DNA of 64,000 nt from Eleginops maclovinus. Its lineage: Eukaryota > Chordata > Actinopteri > Perciformes > Eleginopidae. Location: NCBI RefSeq assembly GCF_036324505.1, contig NC_086370.1, forward strand, positions 20,437,290 to 20,501,289, in the 5' to 3' direction. Made by a program: the position numbers and the translations under genes. This document shows positions 1 to 12,699 of this stretch, one piece after another (the stretch's first letter is position 1; each line of letters opens with the position of its first letter). The notes beneath the pieces are model-generated. The model had not been told where the DNA came from and did no database searches. It saw only the letters and a list, made by a program, of their open reading frames with translations.

Positions 1-1163
1 CCTCGGCCTGAGCAGTTACTCCATAAAAAGGTTATTGTGCTTCAGGTTATTGAAAACCTTTAGAGGTAATTATGAATCCTTTTCTGAGCAGCTTAAAGTC
101 ACAAAGGTGTGAAACCGCTCTGTCCTCGGCTCTGAGGCTGAACAATGTGAAGGGAGGTTAGTCAGCGCTGAGGATGTTCCTGCTTTAATCCCTGATGGAT
201 TTTGGATTCCTTCTCTCAAACTTTCAAATGGGTTTTTAGGTTAAAAGCCTGAAGTAAGGTCTGTAGTTAACACACACTGAATGAATGGTAGCACAAGTGT
301 TATTGTTCTGGTACTACAGCCAATAACACACCAATCATTTTCTGTTAATTCCAAACTGCTTTTTGTCAGGGATCAGCAACAAAAGGCTATATCCTAGGCT
401 CAGATTTACAGTGCATCACTTGCTGTTTACCAGACATGGCTAAGGGTTTAATACCACAAAGCAAATGCATTTTACAATCAAAATATAAACACACTGATTG
501 AAACATTTACAGGCTGCCAGGAGTGTCATGTTAAAGCAGAACCAGCTGATCAGTCCTAAACTAATCCGCTCTACAATAGCTGCACCGCCTCTCTGAAGCC
601 GTTAACATGCCTTGCAAAGAGCAGATTGATTTGCTCGGCCTGATTAATCTCACCTTGGCGATGATTGCTGCAGCTGATTGGCTGCTCGGTGATTTCCCAT
701 GATTCTGCTGCTGTGATTGCCGGCGCCGGTTGTGTTGTGAGCACAGATATACAAGAGGAGAGCACAGAAAACACACATCTGTACTTCCAGGAAACGAAAA
801 CAGACTGATTACCAATTTACAGATCACTCTTCTCTGCAGACAACAACCCTACTTCAATGTTTTATGTTTTGTTTTGTTGAAGCAAAAACACTGTCGGCGC
901 CGAGGTGATCAATAACTGTTGTGAGTAAAAATTCTAAGAAATCAAGCTGTGTGCTTTCCACACTTCCACCATCACTCCAATAAATGATCATTATGAATCA
1001 CTTTGTCCTTGTGTTGGTAGAAAAAGGAATCCTACATGCTTTAGATTTCCTTTAAAACATACAACTTATATAAGCTTTAAATAGCAGCAACAATTGCAGT
1101 GCACTTCACAACCCCTACAGTATGTCCTTGTTATAGAGAAGTGTTTACCCCCTTACGTGTGAG
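1..1163. other. Intergenic sequence, no gene recognised
   Basis: AT-rich non-coding sequence. The open frames here are short and overlap on both strands, and none resembles a known protein or is bounded by good splice sites. I see no recognisable repeat family. Confidence 0.5.
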
Positions 1164-1189
1164 CACACACACACACACACTTACACACA

Positions 1190-1248
<59 letters not shown>
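1164..1248. repeat. (CA)n microsatellite
   Basis: A CA dinucleotide run, interrupted by TTACACACACTACAC near 1180-1195 and otherwise pure. A second CA run lies about 170 bp downstream. The Val/Cys open frames on the minus strand are repeat artefacts. Confidence 0.95.
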
Positions 1249-1254
<6 letters not shown>

Positions 1255-1410
1255 ACAGCGTGTTAGAGAGCAGATGATTGGGGAGGAAACACGTCTGCTT
1301 TGTCTCGGGTAACTTGACTGGAGGTGGGGAACTTGTCAAAATAATCACCGTGGAAGGCACAACCTTGTGAACAAGCAACTGTGAGGGTGTAAAAACACAA
1401 TACGTCCTCA

Positions 1411-1414
<4 letters not shown>

Positions 1415-1490
<76 letters not shown>
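1415..1490. repeat. (CA)n microsatellite
   Basis: About 37 uninterrupted CA units. It pairs with the 1164-1248 array to give two long CA tracts separated by a unique spacer. Confidence 0.95.
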
Positions 1491-1494
<4 letters not shown>

Positions 1495-1499
1495 CAGAT

Positions 1500-2340
1500 G
1501 GCAGGTGCTGTGGAGATTTGTGATATTAATTCAGTCCCGTACGCTGCCACACGTTCAACTCTCCAATAAATCACAACCCCAATTTCTTGGGTGGCAAAAC
1601 AACACTTGGAGAAAGCTTCATCTTCAGGATGTGTTATAGCAGTTCAACCTTTTTCAAACATAATGCAATAAAATGTGTTTGTAATGGATTGTGTTTTGCA
1701 GCTTGTTTTGCCCTTTGTTTTCTTTCCAAAATTAAATCTCCAGCTTTTTAAAAAAGGGCAAGCTGCTGTTATGAATTACCAAAAGGAACAATAAAGTAAA
1801 ACTTCAGGTCAGGTAACACATCATCACGCAGAGCACACAGACATGCGTTGGTAGGTTTATGCCGTTAGCTCACTATGATGAAGTGGCAGTGATTCACTTA
1901 AATTAAAATGCTGATATTTGCTTGTTATTGCCATCTTCAACTGGATGAATATGACTGCATTTATTATAGATCCGAATTATAATACAATTTGGCAGCAGAT
2001 TATACAACTTATTGTAAACACTGACTTTTTGTCACAGGTTTTAATTTTAATTGTATAACATGGCTTAATTGAATCTAATTGGTCAATTGAGACAATCCAG
2101 AGGTTGGTAATTTTCACTAAAAGGCCGTTGCTAAGGAGAACAGACTGTTGCTAAGGCGGGTCAAGGGACTATGTGCAGTCATATTAGTTTACTCCATCAG
2201 GAAACACAGTGGAATAGTTGTCTTAATATCTATTTGTGGAGAGCAGTAAACTAAGGATTCATGATGCCAAACTTTCACCAGGAAAGAAAAAGAAAGAGCG
2301 CAGGAGAAAGAAAGAGGTTAAAAAAGAGCCGGAGAACAGA
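1500..2340. other. Intergenic, AT-rich, no gene seen
   Basis: No coding signal. Around 2123-2158 the motif GTTGCTAAGG occurs twice about 22 bp apart; it resembles an RFX X-box half-site, but no gene is placed next to it. Confidence 0.4.
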
Positions 2341-2350
2341 GAAATGAACA

Positions 2351-3512
2351 CAAGAAGACAGACAGGAAGTACACACTAAAGGGAACAGCAGAAGCAGACA
2401 GACAGGAAGTAAACACTAAAGGGAACAGTAGAAGCAGACAGACAGGAAGTAAACACTAAAGGGAACAGCAGAAGAAGACAGACAGGAAGTAAACACTAAA
2501 GGGAACAGTAGAAGCAGACAGACAGGAAGTAAACACTAAAGGGAACAGCAGAAGCAGACAGACAGGAAGTAAACACTAAAGGGAACAGCAGAAGCAGACA
2601 GACAGGAAGTAAACACTAAAGGGAACAGTAGAAGCAGACAGACAGGAAGTAAACACTAAAGGGAACAGCAGAAGAAGACAGACAGGAAGTAAACACTAAA
2701 GGGAACAGTAGAAGCAGACAGACAGGAAGTAAACACTAAAGGGAACAGCAGAAGCAGACAGACAGACAGACAGACAGGAAGTAAACACTAAAGGGAACAG
2801 CAGAAGCAGACAGACAGGAAGTAAACACTAAAGGGAACAGCAGAAGCAGACAGACAGACAGGAAGTAAACACTAAAGGGAACAGCAGAAGCAGACAGACA
2901 GGAAGTAAACACTAAAGGGAACAGCAGACGGACACAGACAGGAAGTAAACACTAAAGGGAACAGCAGAAGCAGACAGACAGACAGGAAGTAAACACTAAA
3001 GGGAACAGCAGAAGCAGACAGACAGGAAGTACACACTAAAGGGAACAGCAGAAGCAGACAGACAGGAAGTAAACACTAAAGGGAACAGCAGAAGCAGACA
3101 GACAGGAAGCAAACACTAAAGGGAACAGCAGACGGACACAGACAGGAAGTAAACACTAAAGGGAACAGCAGACGGACACAGACAGGAAGTAAACACTAAA
3201 GGGAACAGCAGAAGCAGACAGACAGACAGGAAGTAAACACTAAAGGGAACAGCAGAAGCAGACAGACAGACAGACAGACAGGAAGTAAACACTAAAGGGA
3301 ACAGCAGAAGCAGACAGACAGACAGACAGGAAGTAAACACTAAAGGGAACAGCAGAAGCAGACAGACAGGAAGTAAACACTAAAGGGAACAGCAGAAGCA
3401 GACAGACAGACAGGAAGTAAACACTAAAGGGAACAGCAGAAGCAGACAGACAGACAGGAAGTAAACACTAAAGGGAACAGCAGAAGCAGACAGACAGACA
3501 GGAAGTAAACAC
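2351..3512. repeat. 40-bp minisatellite with embedded GACA expansions
   Basis: About 28 tandem copies of a 40-bp unit built from GACAGGAAGTAAACACTAAA, GGGAACAGCAGAAG and CAGACA. Copies differ by single substitutions (CAGTAG against CAGCAG, GAAGAAGACA against GAAGCAGACA). In the distal half the (GACA) block varies from two to five units, so a microsatellite expands inside the minisatellite. Minus-strand open frames across it are Leu/Ser/Val-rich repeat translations, not genes. Confidence 0.95.
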
Positions 3513-3960
3513 TTGCTAAACATACAGACATGCAGGGACATTAAAGTAATGAAATACTAAAAAAAACTAACCAGTCAAGGCAGCTTCACTTTCTGACTTT
3601 CCTCCACTTTGAGGACTGGAGTTATTTTTTCAAAAACATAAAATGTTTGAAAACATATTTTTGACGACTTTATGCTAAGCTGCTCTAATATCTGATTAGC
3701 ATTTGTCCTTGGTGGAGATGAGATCAGTGAACCCCCAAGCCTGTTGGTAATGGAGCGAAGGGATTACGCTGTGCAACACACACATCTGATTATGATTAGA
3801 GAAAACACGCATAGTAATACATAATGCAGCCTCTAAACAATCCAAGCCAAATGCCTGAAGAGGGTTTTATACTTCATGCAAGGAGACGGTGGTATACTGT
3901 TCCGGAGACCGTTGCATAAGGCACGGACCGTTTATTTATGCAGCACGTCTTAACAGACAA

Positions 3961-4176
3961 GGGCGGTGGTGGCAAAGTGGTTAGGGGCTGGAAGGTCACC
4001 AGTTCAAGTCCCCAAAAGACCAAGTGCTACCGTGGTGTCCCTGAGCAAGGCACTGTTCCCTACACTGCTCCCTGGGCGCCGTACATATGGCAGCCCACTG
4101 CTCCTAACACTAGGATGGGTCAAATGAAGAATTCCCCACGGGAATTAATAAAAGTACATCTTTCTTTCTTTCTTTC
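3961..4176 (+). mobile_element. tRNA-derived SINE copy (fish type)
   Basis: The head GTGGTTAGGGGCTGGAAGGT and the B-box-like AGTTCAAGTCCCC are tRNA-like. The body has the phrases CCCTGAGCAAGGCACTG, CCCACTGCTCCTA and AGGATGGGTCAAATG that recur in the better copy at 18,081-18,422. The element ends in a (CTTT)n tail. It is truncated or diverged in the middle relative to that copy. The family is recognised by shared body text; the exact family name is not assigned. Confidence 0.8.
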
Positions 4177-4304
4177 AGACAAGACAATTCAAAATAAGAG
4201 AAACCAAATTAAAACAAACTTAATAAAATAAGACATCAAATGTAACCAGACTCCCTACTTAAATGTTTCTTGTAATGTAGATCCATAACACTTCTTTTAG
4301 TGTC

Positions 4305-4640
4305 TAGGGCCCCAAACCTCCCTTTCCCTGGCCACATCAACCAGCTCGAACTGGATTATTCCAAGGTGCTCCCAGGCCAAACGGGAGATATAATCCCTCC
4401 ACCTAGTCCCCTCCCAGCTGGACGTACCTGAAACACAGATGAAGAACCAGATTGAGCAGCTCTACTCCGAGTCCCGTCCTTCCGGATAAACTTCACATCT
4501 TATCCCTAAGGAAGATGACAGCCTCCCTCCTGGAAAATATACACATTTCGGCCGCTTGTATCTGAGGTCTCGTTCTTTCTTTAATGACCCATCCTTCAAA
4601 CTTATTTTTACAGGACTTCATTTGATTGTGGAGAAGCACC
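4305..4640. mobile_element. L2/Maui-like LINE fragment
   Basis: Contains the familiar teleost LINE phrases TTTCGGCCGCTTGTATCTGA, GGTCTCGTTCTTTC and CCATCCTTC, preceded by CCAGGCCAAACGGGAGATAT and GCAGCTCTACTCCGAGTC. It is degenerate, with no usable reading frame. The assignment is from memory of the family and was not searched; orientation is left open. Confidence 0.6.
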
Positions 4641-4649
4641 AAATGCTTT

Positions 4650-5515
4650 TTGGTTTGCTCTCTAGAAAGCATTAGATGTTGTCTTCCATTCATAACTCCC
4701 AACAATCAAAAGTGAAGACAGAAAGAGTTGTTTCTTTCTTCAGAAGATGTTCTAGTCGGATGTATGCTCTCATTATCCGTCCCGTTTTTATGTGTTGCAT
4801 TTCTCATTTGTAATCCTCCCTCGAGGTAACGAGATGGCTGAACCTCTTTCTAAGTCTTGTCATGTTCGCAGCTCCCAGCAGAACCAGCTCTTTACTGTAG
4901 CGATGAATTTAATAATCCCTGTTCCTGAAAGTAATTGATTGAATAGTTCGAGGTTGGCATCTTGTCCTCTTGTTTAGCCTGTGGGGAAAAGTCTGTTGTT
5001 CTGGCCACTAAACGATCAATTTAAAAGGGGATGGGAAGGCATTCGATCAGCAGATTGGCCTTTCTGGATAAATCTCATTAACTCCGGAACATGCCATTCC
5101 CCCCCGTCACTCATCAAGCCAAAATGTCACAGACAATTGGCACCTTTGCTCCGGGTGCAGGGAGAATTTATATGAGCCTATGAAGGAGTTCGGCACCCTG
5201 AGACCTCTGGTTCAGCACTTTAAATGGAGAGGACACCTTTTAACTTTTACTGCACGCTCATTCAGCTTTACCCGGTCCTGCAAGATGGTCTCTTATTTCA
5301 GAAATACAGGACATTTAGCTTGAAATATATCACATTGGACATGGTTTACACTTGAATAAATACATATCTGCAACAAGAAATAGCTGAGAAAGTAAAAAAG
5401 GATTTGGGATTACAACTATTTTCAGATTTATTTTTTATTTTTCTAATGTTTACGGAGTTGTTGGTGGACAAGAATGACCTCCTGTCACTGTAGCCTCTGA
5501 TTTAACAGGCATAAT
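4650..5515. other. Intergenic, no gene recognised
   Basis: Non-coding. Short open frames at 4493-4705 (-) and 4981-5175 (+) have no family resemblance and partly overlap repeat sequence. Confidence 0.4.
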
Positions 5516-5521
5516 ATTTAA

Positions 5522-5790
5522 AATCAGAGGATGAAACCCTCTGTAATCTTTAATGGTCACACATACATGCACATACAGTGAAATTTCAATCTCTGCCTTT
5601 AAGCCATCCTAGTAGCAGTGAGCAGCTATTGTACAGCGACCAGGGACTAATGGGGAGTTGGGGGGGGGGCGGCGCCTTGCTGAAGGGCACAAATGCAGGG
5701 CACCAGGAGTCCACACTCCATATTTTTGGGTCTGTTCGGGGACTTTAACCAGCGACCCTACGGCTCCCGGTCCAAGTCCCTACTTACTGA
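5522..5790 (-). mobile_element. tRNA-derived SINE copy, inverted
   Basis: Reverse-oriented member of the family at 18,081-18,422. On the plus strand it reads AGAGGATGAAACCCTCTGTA, then CCATCCTAGTAGCAGTGAGC, GCCTTGCTGAAGGGCAC and the head complement GTTCGGGGACTTTAACCAG. It carries a G-homopolymer expansion near 5660. Confidence 0.8.
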
Positions 5791-5799
5791 AAGCGGTAT

Positions 5800-8240
5800 C
5801 AATCTTCTCCTCTAACTCACAAACTAAATAAAGTCAAACTCTTCCTTTAAGAACCAATGAGAGCCTCTACAATACTTCATGTTTGTGTTATTTATCTCTG
5901 CAGGCATGAAACCAGTCTCAATCCCTTTTGACTTTAAAAACAGAAACTGTGAGCTTTTGAAAAAACAACAGTAGCAGTAGTTCAGTGAGTTGTCAGTTGT
6001 TTCAGCCCAATCAGATGTAAAAGCGTTCCTCTGATTTCTGAGTGAAGGAAAGCACTTACTTATCCTCCCTGAAGCCTCGCAGGAAGGATGTCTGACAGCA
6101 GTAAATCACTCCTGACCACAGCATGCATTAAACTGAGAGTGATTTGGCTTTGGAGTTTTGAAATGCTGATAAAAGTAACGTTGTGGCATCCAAATAAATA
6201 CATTTGTTATTAATGTTTTAAATTCTAACAGCTGTTTTATATTTGTCAAACGAAAGAGGTACAAAATACGTTACACATTGGAAATGTTGGAAAAGCCTCC
6301 AGGGTTAGACATGACTGCAGATCAGCTTTAATGTTCAGATGAAAGGCAGATATTTGTTTTGAGAAAAGGCAAACTGAGGTACTCAAACATGTCTCACACG
6401 TGTATTCACCATGCGTCGCATCCTGATAATCTGACAGACGCTGATGGGGAGGAAACTCAGCTGAGATTGTTTTTCCAGAAGAAGATGAAGAGGATAAAAA
6501 AGACAGTGGGGTATTGAGCAGTTTGTTTTATTAAAAATATAAAAGAAAAGAACAAAGAAAGAGACAAAACAATCGAGAGTTAGGATGCTTTCTGTTGATC
6601 CTCCGGGTGCTTTTGGCTTTTAAGTTTGGAAACTAGTTTTCAGTGTTTTTACCTTCAGGGAGGAAAGTTTGAAAGATAAAAATCAAAAAATGTTCTGAGC
6701 TACTACGGGGAGATCTTTCAAAACATCTGGGATAGGAAGACAGCTGCCCTGAAAAGCCTGCAAAACAGATAAATATTAGAGAGACAGGGACTTTATTTGG
6801 CCTGAAAATCTGGCAGCTCAAATAGAAAATGACAATCCAAACATTGTCTTTTTGTCTGCTGGATTTACTCTGTGGACGCAGCCCAGTGTCAGGAAGCTCC
6901 ACTGCCAACAGCATCAACAAAACACTGGCCAACAAATGAAAGCATGGACATTTACCTCATGTTACACACATTTCACACTGAGACAAATATTTATTCCCTC
7001 ACAATCTGTGATGGGACACCTGTAACACCTCCAACAAGGAGGTATTGTCTGAGGAAAATGGAAGAAAATAACAATTAGCGTCCTTTAAAAAATCAATAGC
7101 TGAGATGTGAAAAAATACTGGGACTGCAAAGGTTAAAAGCACCATATTAAGTAAAGTGTCCCTTTGCTATAATCGAGTCCATAAATAGGACACAGGAGCC
7201 TATAAATACAGAGCAGAGCTTTGTGGAGCAGAACAGCCACAGAGGGGTTTTATTCAGCCACTCTCTGCCTCCAGTGTTTCACACGGCTTGGATTTGCTTC
7301 CCATTTCTGGCTTGAGAGGCTGCTCCGCTCCTAAAGCCTGCAGTCACCATCTTAATAGAGATCTCTCTCTGAGACAGAAACAATACACTGAGTCCCGCCA
7401 CTCTGGTAGTGAATGCCAACTGAAAACAGAAGAGTAATAATAAGTGTGGAGGGGAACGTCATGCGGCGTTGATTGAATGAAGATTAATAATCGATTTGAA
7501 ATCTGGGGAAATGAATAAAGTTAATCACTTATAACAATTTGAATTATAGATACTTGATGTGTGAGGGAAAAATGTCAATTGAACAGAAAATATTTCACGT
7601 TTAATTAGTTAATTTTGCTTGAATCCAACATTTACGTGTAAATTCCAATTCAGGAATAGAAGGATAGGGGTTAATATAAGTGTGGGTCAGTGTAGTGTCG
7701 ATATTTAACCCATCAGAGAGATGAAATCATACACTCTACTGGTCACATCTGAGAGAGAGTATTTGGTTATTTTGGTGGTGAATCTTAAGTGAAAGAAACT
7801 GAGAAGAGTGAGGGAAGTTCTCAGGACGATTTTTCTCATAATGTATTATATTATTATCTGGCTGATTAAATATATATTGCATAAACATACTGTGCATCCG
7901 AGTGGAAATGAGCAAAGGGAATGAACTTCAGTTGGTGAAAGTGCAAAGAGCTGTGCATGAAAATATATTTTTGTGTAGGATTCAAAGTAAAACTCCAAGG
8001 TGTGATTTTTCACCACATGTGTTTTCACTGCCCTGCTACTTCTCTTATTAGCCTCTCCTCTACACCAAACCCTGAAACACTCATGGATCACACAGCGATA
8101 ACCCTGCTACCCTAAAATAAACACGCCTCCTAACAGAGATTTATTTCAGTGTGAAATAGGTCAGGCTCAGCTGGAAGTCCACAATGCCCTGGAAAACTGA
8201 AGGGCTGCTGGGAAAGGGATCTTTGTTTATAATTAAACTA
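5800..8240. other. Intergenic, no gene recognised
   Basis: Long AT-rich interval without convincing exons. Open frames are under 101 codons and show neither protein-family motifs nor flanking splice consensus. Confidence 0.4.
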
Positions 8241-8242
8241 TG

Positions 8243-8638
<396 letters not shown>

Positions 8639-9069
8639 GTGTGTGTATAATGGTCATGTGACTATATATAAAAGATGGATCTACATGGGGGTCAGGCAGG
8701 ACCATTGCTCTCACTGTCTTGATTGAAATGGCCATCGCTGCAGACTCGATTCAGAACATAATTACAGTGGAAGGTCAACAGAGAGCCACTGCAGAGTGTT
8801 GGACCGGGACAGAGTGATACACAGCTGCTGCATCACCTCCCTGTGTTCCTCCAGGGGGAGTTTCTCTCCCAAACACTGTAATGGTTTCTAAATATTTAAT
8901 AATGTTTTTGTTTCTCGATTTTTAGAAAATAAACTCTTGTCAACTTTCTTCCCAGGCAGAAAATCAGTCCCTTCTAGAAGAGAAAAAGAACACCTGGGAG
9001 ATTATATTTGAAAGATGCAAACTTTATATTCAAATCGGAGACAAAGTGGATTTAAAGTCTGAAAGTTTT

Positions 9070-9135
9070 CCCCAATGAGACTTGAACTCCTCACAGTTCA
9101 ATGCAAGTCTCTGACCACCAGACCCTCACACCCTG
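9070..9135 (-). pseudogene. tRNA-like remnant
   Basis: On the minus strand an A-box-like TCTGGTGGTCAGAGA and a B-box-like GTTCAAGTCTC lie at roughly tRNA spacing. The acceptor stem does not pair and the anticodon arm is poor, so the isotype cannot be assigned. It may be a decayed tRNA gene or a SINE head. Confidence 0.35.
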
Positions 9136-9139
9136 AGAT

Positions 9140-11425
9140 CTGACAGGAAGCTTTCACGTTATAAAAACAAACCCAAAGTGCCGTGCAGAGAGCAATCCAA
9201 GGTCTAGCAAAAGCCTCTGAAATGTAACAGCAGACAAATAAGAAGACCATTGTGCAATCTTCCTAAAGCAGAAATGTTCTGTTTTGTATATCCCACACAT
9301 AAGAGTTGTCCAGCAGCCAGTCGGAGTAAACACATTGGAACAAAGCAACTGCTGGAAAGCGAAAGCATGGATTTTTCTCTTCAAGTTCTGAAATATTTCC
9401 TCAGACAGAATAAAACTGACTCATCCTCTGCATGAATTTTGACATTAACCGAAACAAATGTGTCTGGAAATGCACGACCTCGGAGAGCTCAGCCCACAAC
9501 AAACTTCAAACCTGTGATCAGAGAAGGCTCTGCACATCATGGGAAATTAATGAACGATTATTGATTCTTGACATGGTTAGGAAGACAGCACCAAATAATT
9601 ACTGAGTAAAGTTCTTCTTTCTCTCTTTGGAATTGTTTTGCTATGTTAATCAAATCATGGGTTGAAAGGTTGTCCTCTTTTATATTCCTCTTGGATTGCT
9701 GGATTTTCATTTTGACATTTCAAAACATCATATCAGAAGTTAAAACACAATCTGTGTACTTTGTTAGAATAAGAACCATGTGCCAACAACAAAAGCATAC
9801 ATATGTATACACCATAATGTACTCTGCTGTTAATGTTTGATCATGCACTTTTATTCTGGGACAGGAATTTTTTCATGTATTCAGATTTTTTTCCAGATTT
9901 GATTTTCCAAATTTTTGAAATGTCCCACTAGTTTCTCATTATTCTAACTCCGTCTTCATGTGGCCCTAATGATCTTCTTTTAAAAATGCACACTTTTTGT
10001 CTCCCAATCTTTTTCCTTTTGATTTTCTTTTCAAACTCCAGATTTTTTTTCCAAATTTGTATTTCCAACTATTTCTTCAAAATTATCACTTTTTTCTTAA
10101 AAACTCAGACTTTGATTCAAATTTCTGGATATCTTTCTAAATATCTGGTGCTAGCTTATATGTAATATGTTTGTTTGTATTTATAGTTTCTTAATATTAA
10201 GGTGTGGAGAGCTGAGCGTAAGTATTTCTTTTAACGCTGCCCGTTATACTGTACAAATAACATCAAATCTTGAATATTTTAGTGAGCAGTGCCGCTACGT
10301 ATGTTTGCTTTTACTTCAGAACTGCTCAGGACCGTTTTTCCTCATTAAATCAGTTCTTAAGTTCTTTATTTTTAGCAACATGTGACCCGATGTCTTTGCA
10401 CTTCCTAGGATAGTTCGAAAAGAAGAGAGAAGAACGTACGGTTCATATTTAGGAACTGTCAAGTTGTTGAGCGCTTTATCAATGAGCATTTCTTTGTGTT
10501 TTGAACGAGGAATTTGACCTGACCTTGGCCTGCATGTTTAATTTAGTGGAACACAAATGATGGGCAGTATCTCCTCCTCCTCCTGTGCAATGGTTTATAT
10601 TCAACATATTCTAAACTTCACTCAGCTCATTGTTTTTTTTAAGAAAATCAAATTTTGCAGCCGTCAGCTTAACGTTGACCTTGCAATTGTATATTTAATT
10701 CAGTAAATCATAAATGATGGAGAGCCTCTCACTTTCTGAGAAAACACAGAAACTCTCCTATGGCAAAGAAAAGCCTCTAACTTAATAAAATATGTATAAT
10801 GCATTATGTGTTCTTCTCCACCGGCCAACAGATACATAGAATAAAGAGGCTGTGGTCTCTGTGGACTCAATCATACACATGGTAGCAAATCTTCACTTTG
10901 AAGTACCTTACCTTATTAATAATTAGACGGCTGTCAGCCAGCAGGTGTCTCATAAAACATTGAAAATCAGTGAATTTACACTAAAATGAGGTCAGTCATT
11001 GCTTTAATATGGTGTTAAAGCTACACAAACCTTCAGATAGGTGTGTGTTTGTCTTGAACTGTATTGTTCTTAAGGGGATATTCCTCTCTACTGGTCAGTA
11101 AGAACACACACACAGCATTAACAACATGCAACAGTAGACACTCAGGATTATTCAGGGAGGTCTGCTGTTATCAGGCTTTTCCCAAAGTGAGCCAATCATT
11201 CAAACAGGAAATATTTTACACCAGGTCCTAAAATATGCCAAGTTTTCAACGACCGTGAAGACGAACAAGTGTGTCACAGAGCAGTGCGAGCCAACAGCAT
11301 CGTTTGTTTTCTGCAAATTACAACCGTGTGCCAACTGGTTAGCAGTGGGCTGTAAAAAACACACCTGATTGGAGGAGAATTTCTGAACACCAGAACACCT
11401 GAGAAAAAGGTTCTTAAACAGGTCA
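9140..11425. other. Intergenic, no gene recognised
   Basis: AT-rich, with T-rich stretches near 9,870-10,130. Nothing resembling an exon of a known gene was found. Confidence 0.4.
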
Positions 11426-11427
11426 TA

Positions 11428-11480
11428 TTCAGAATCAGAATAGCCTTTATTCGTCCCACAGAGGGGAAATGTGTGATTGT
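11428..11480. repeat. Short interspersed-repeat tail fragment
   Basis: Contains CAGAATCAGAATAGCCTTTA and TCGTCCCACAGAGGGGAAAT, the terminal motif (CTTTATT..TCCC..GGGGAAAT) common at the ends of fish retroelements. The same motif recurs in the loop at 18,782-18,820 and at 21,766-21,815. Confidence 0.5.
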
Positions 11481-11557
11481 TCCAGCCAGAAAAGAGCCAG
11501 CTTAATGTTCTGCTTTTTCTCAGGTACATGTTTGATGTAGTCTCTCCACTGTGACAT

Positions 11558-11745
11558 GATTTAATGTTCAAAAAGCTCTTTATTTTTCTCATACTGCCTG
11601 TGCTGCAGCTCCTCTTTCAACCCACTCTGTTGTGATTGGTCAACCGCTTAGAGATGCCCCGCCCCTTAGCCTATCACGTACAATGTGTTGGAGTGCTAGC
11701 CAATAGAAGAGCGAGTGTTACATGATGATGTCACCACACTGCAGA
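11558..11745 (+). mobile_element. TTAA-type MITE fragment with CCAAT and GC boxes
   Basis: Shares AAAAAGCTCTTTAT, TTGTGATTGGTCAACCGCTT, GATGCCCCGCCCCTTAG and GCTAGCCAATAGAAG with the most complete copy at 60,940-61,366, in the same orientation. Both ends are missing here. Confidence 0.7.
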
Positions 11746-11869
11746 TATTTTATCTACTAAATATCTCTCTACAAAAAAGTTTAGAGAGGGCCGCTCTTTT
11801 ATAAGCAGAAAAATAAAACAGTTTCGGTCAAATGAGAAAAAGGATCAATCTAGCAGGAGCTACTGCAAC

Positions 11870-12196
11870 AGCAATGCATGCACGGTTAGCACATGTGTAA
11901 CAGGTCCCGGGCGGGAGGCCTGTAGACAGGTTATATTTTTGGTCTGTGAAAGAACAGTTCAATGAAGAGACAGGCAACAGGTTAGTGCTTAGCTCTCTCG
12001 CTTCCATCAGAGCGCGCTTCTACCCACGCCAAGCCGTCCCACCGAGGAGATGCCCCCTTGTGGCGAAAATTAGGACACAACTCCCAATATACATCTTCAT
12101 AAAAGGATACCGACAAGGCTCTTTTATAATCATAAACACATGAAAACCATACAGAACATACAAACTACAAAGCAATGCATGCACGGTTAGCACATG
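11870..12196. repeat. Pair of 26-bp direct repeats flanking 275 bp
   Basis: AGCAATGCATGCACGGTTAG followed by CACATG occurs exactly at 11,870-11,895 and again at 12,171-12,196. The enclosed DNA has a GC-rich core but no gene. It could be a small insertion bounded by a duplication, or a remnant of tandem duplication. Confidence 0.6.
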
Positions 12197-12512
12197 CGCA
12201 CTAGAAAAGAAGTGTTGGACTTCAGGTGCACAGCTTGGGGCCCATAGTTGAAGATAAAGATGTGGTTCTATATACTTAGGGGCCCCACTGTGTGCTGAAC
12301 ACTTGGAACAAACCAGATTTAATTATCCAACACACACAGAGCATGACAGCTGCGGGACAGTCTCCACACACAGTCAGCTGTAAAGAATACTAAAGACTAG
12401 TTTAAATGCATGTTTTGTTGAAGCAATCCCTCTCTCACTAGACACAAACATTGTTCATTTCCCACAAATGTGTTGATGTTTTCTAACTGGTGATCAAGTT
12501 GTTTTTCCTCAG

Positions 12513-12669
12513 GAGGACGAAATGTCAAACTATGAACAGCTCCCCAGGACTCTCGACAGCATGCTGCAGCAAACTGTGGTTTGTTATTCTGACTGTGCTC
12601 AGCATTTATCTGAAGATCTTGTTTGTGTCTTTGCTGCAGCACAGGGACATATTTCTTCAAATTGTACAG
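12513..12669 (+). other. Possible orphan exon, function unknown
   Basis: A pyrimidine-rich acceptor (GTTTTTCCTCAG) precedes an open frame with ATG at 12,522, giving about 49 codons with ordinary codon use (starts MSNYEQLPRTLDSM) and ending at CAG|GTTTCA, a poor donor. I recognise no family and see no partner exon. It may equally be chance, since the opposite strand is also open here. Confidence 0.2.
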
Positions 12670-12699
12670 GTTTCATGTCAAAATGCATAAGGATCATGT

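Noticed and set aside
2351..3512. CRISPR-like array
   Set aside because: Continuous 40-bp tandem units without spacers, so a minisatellite.
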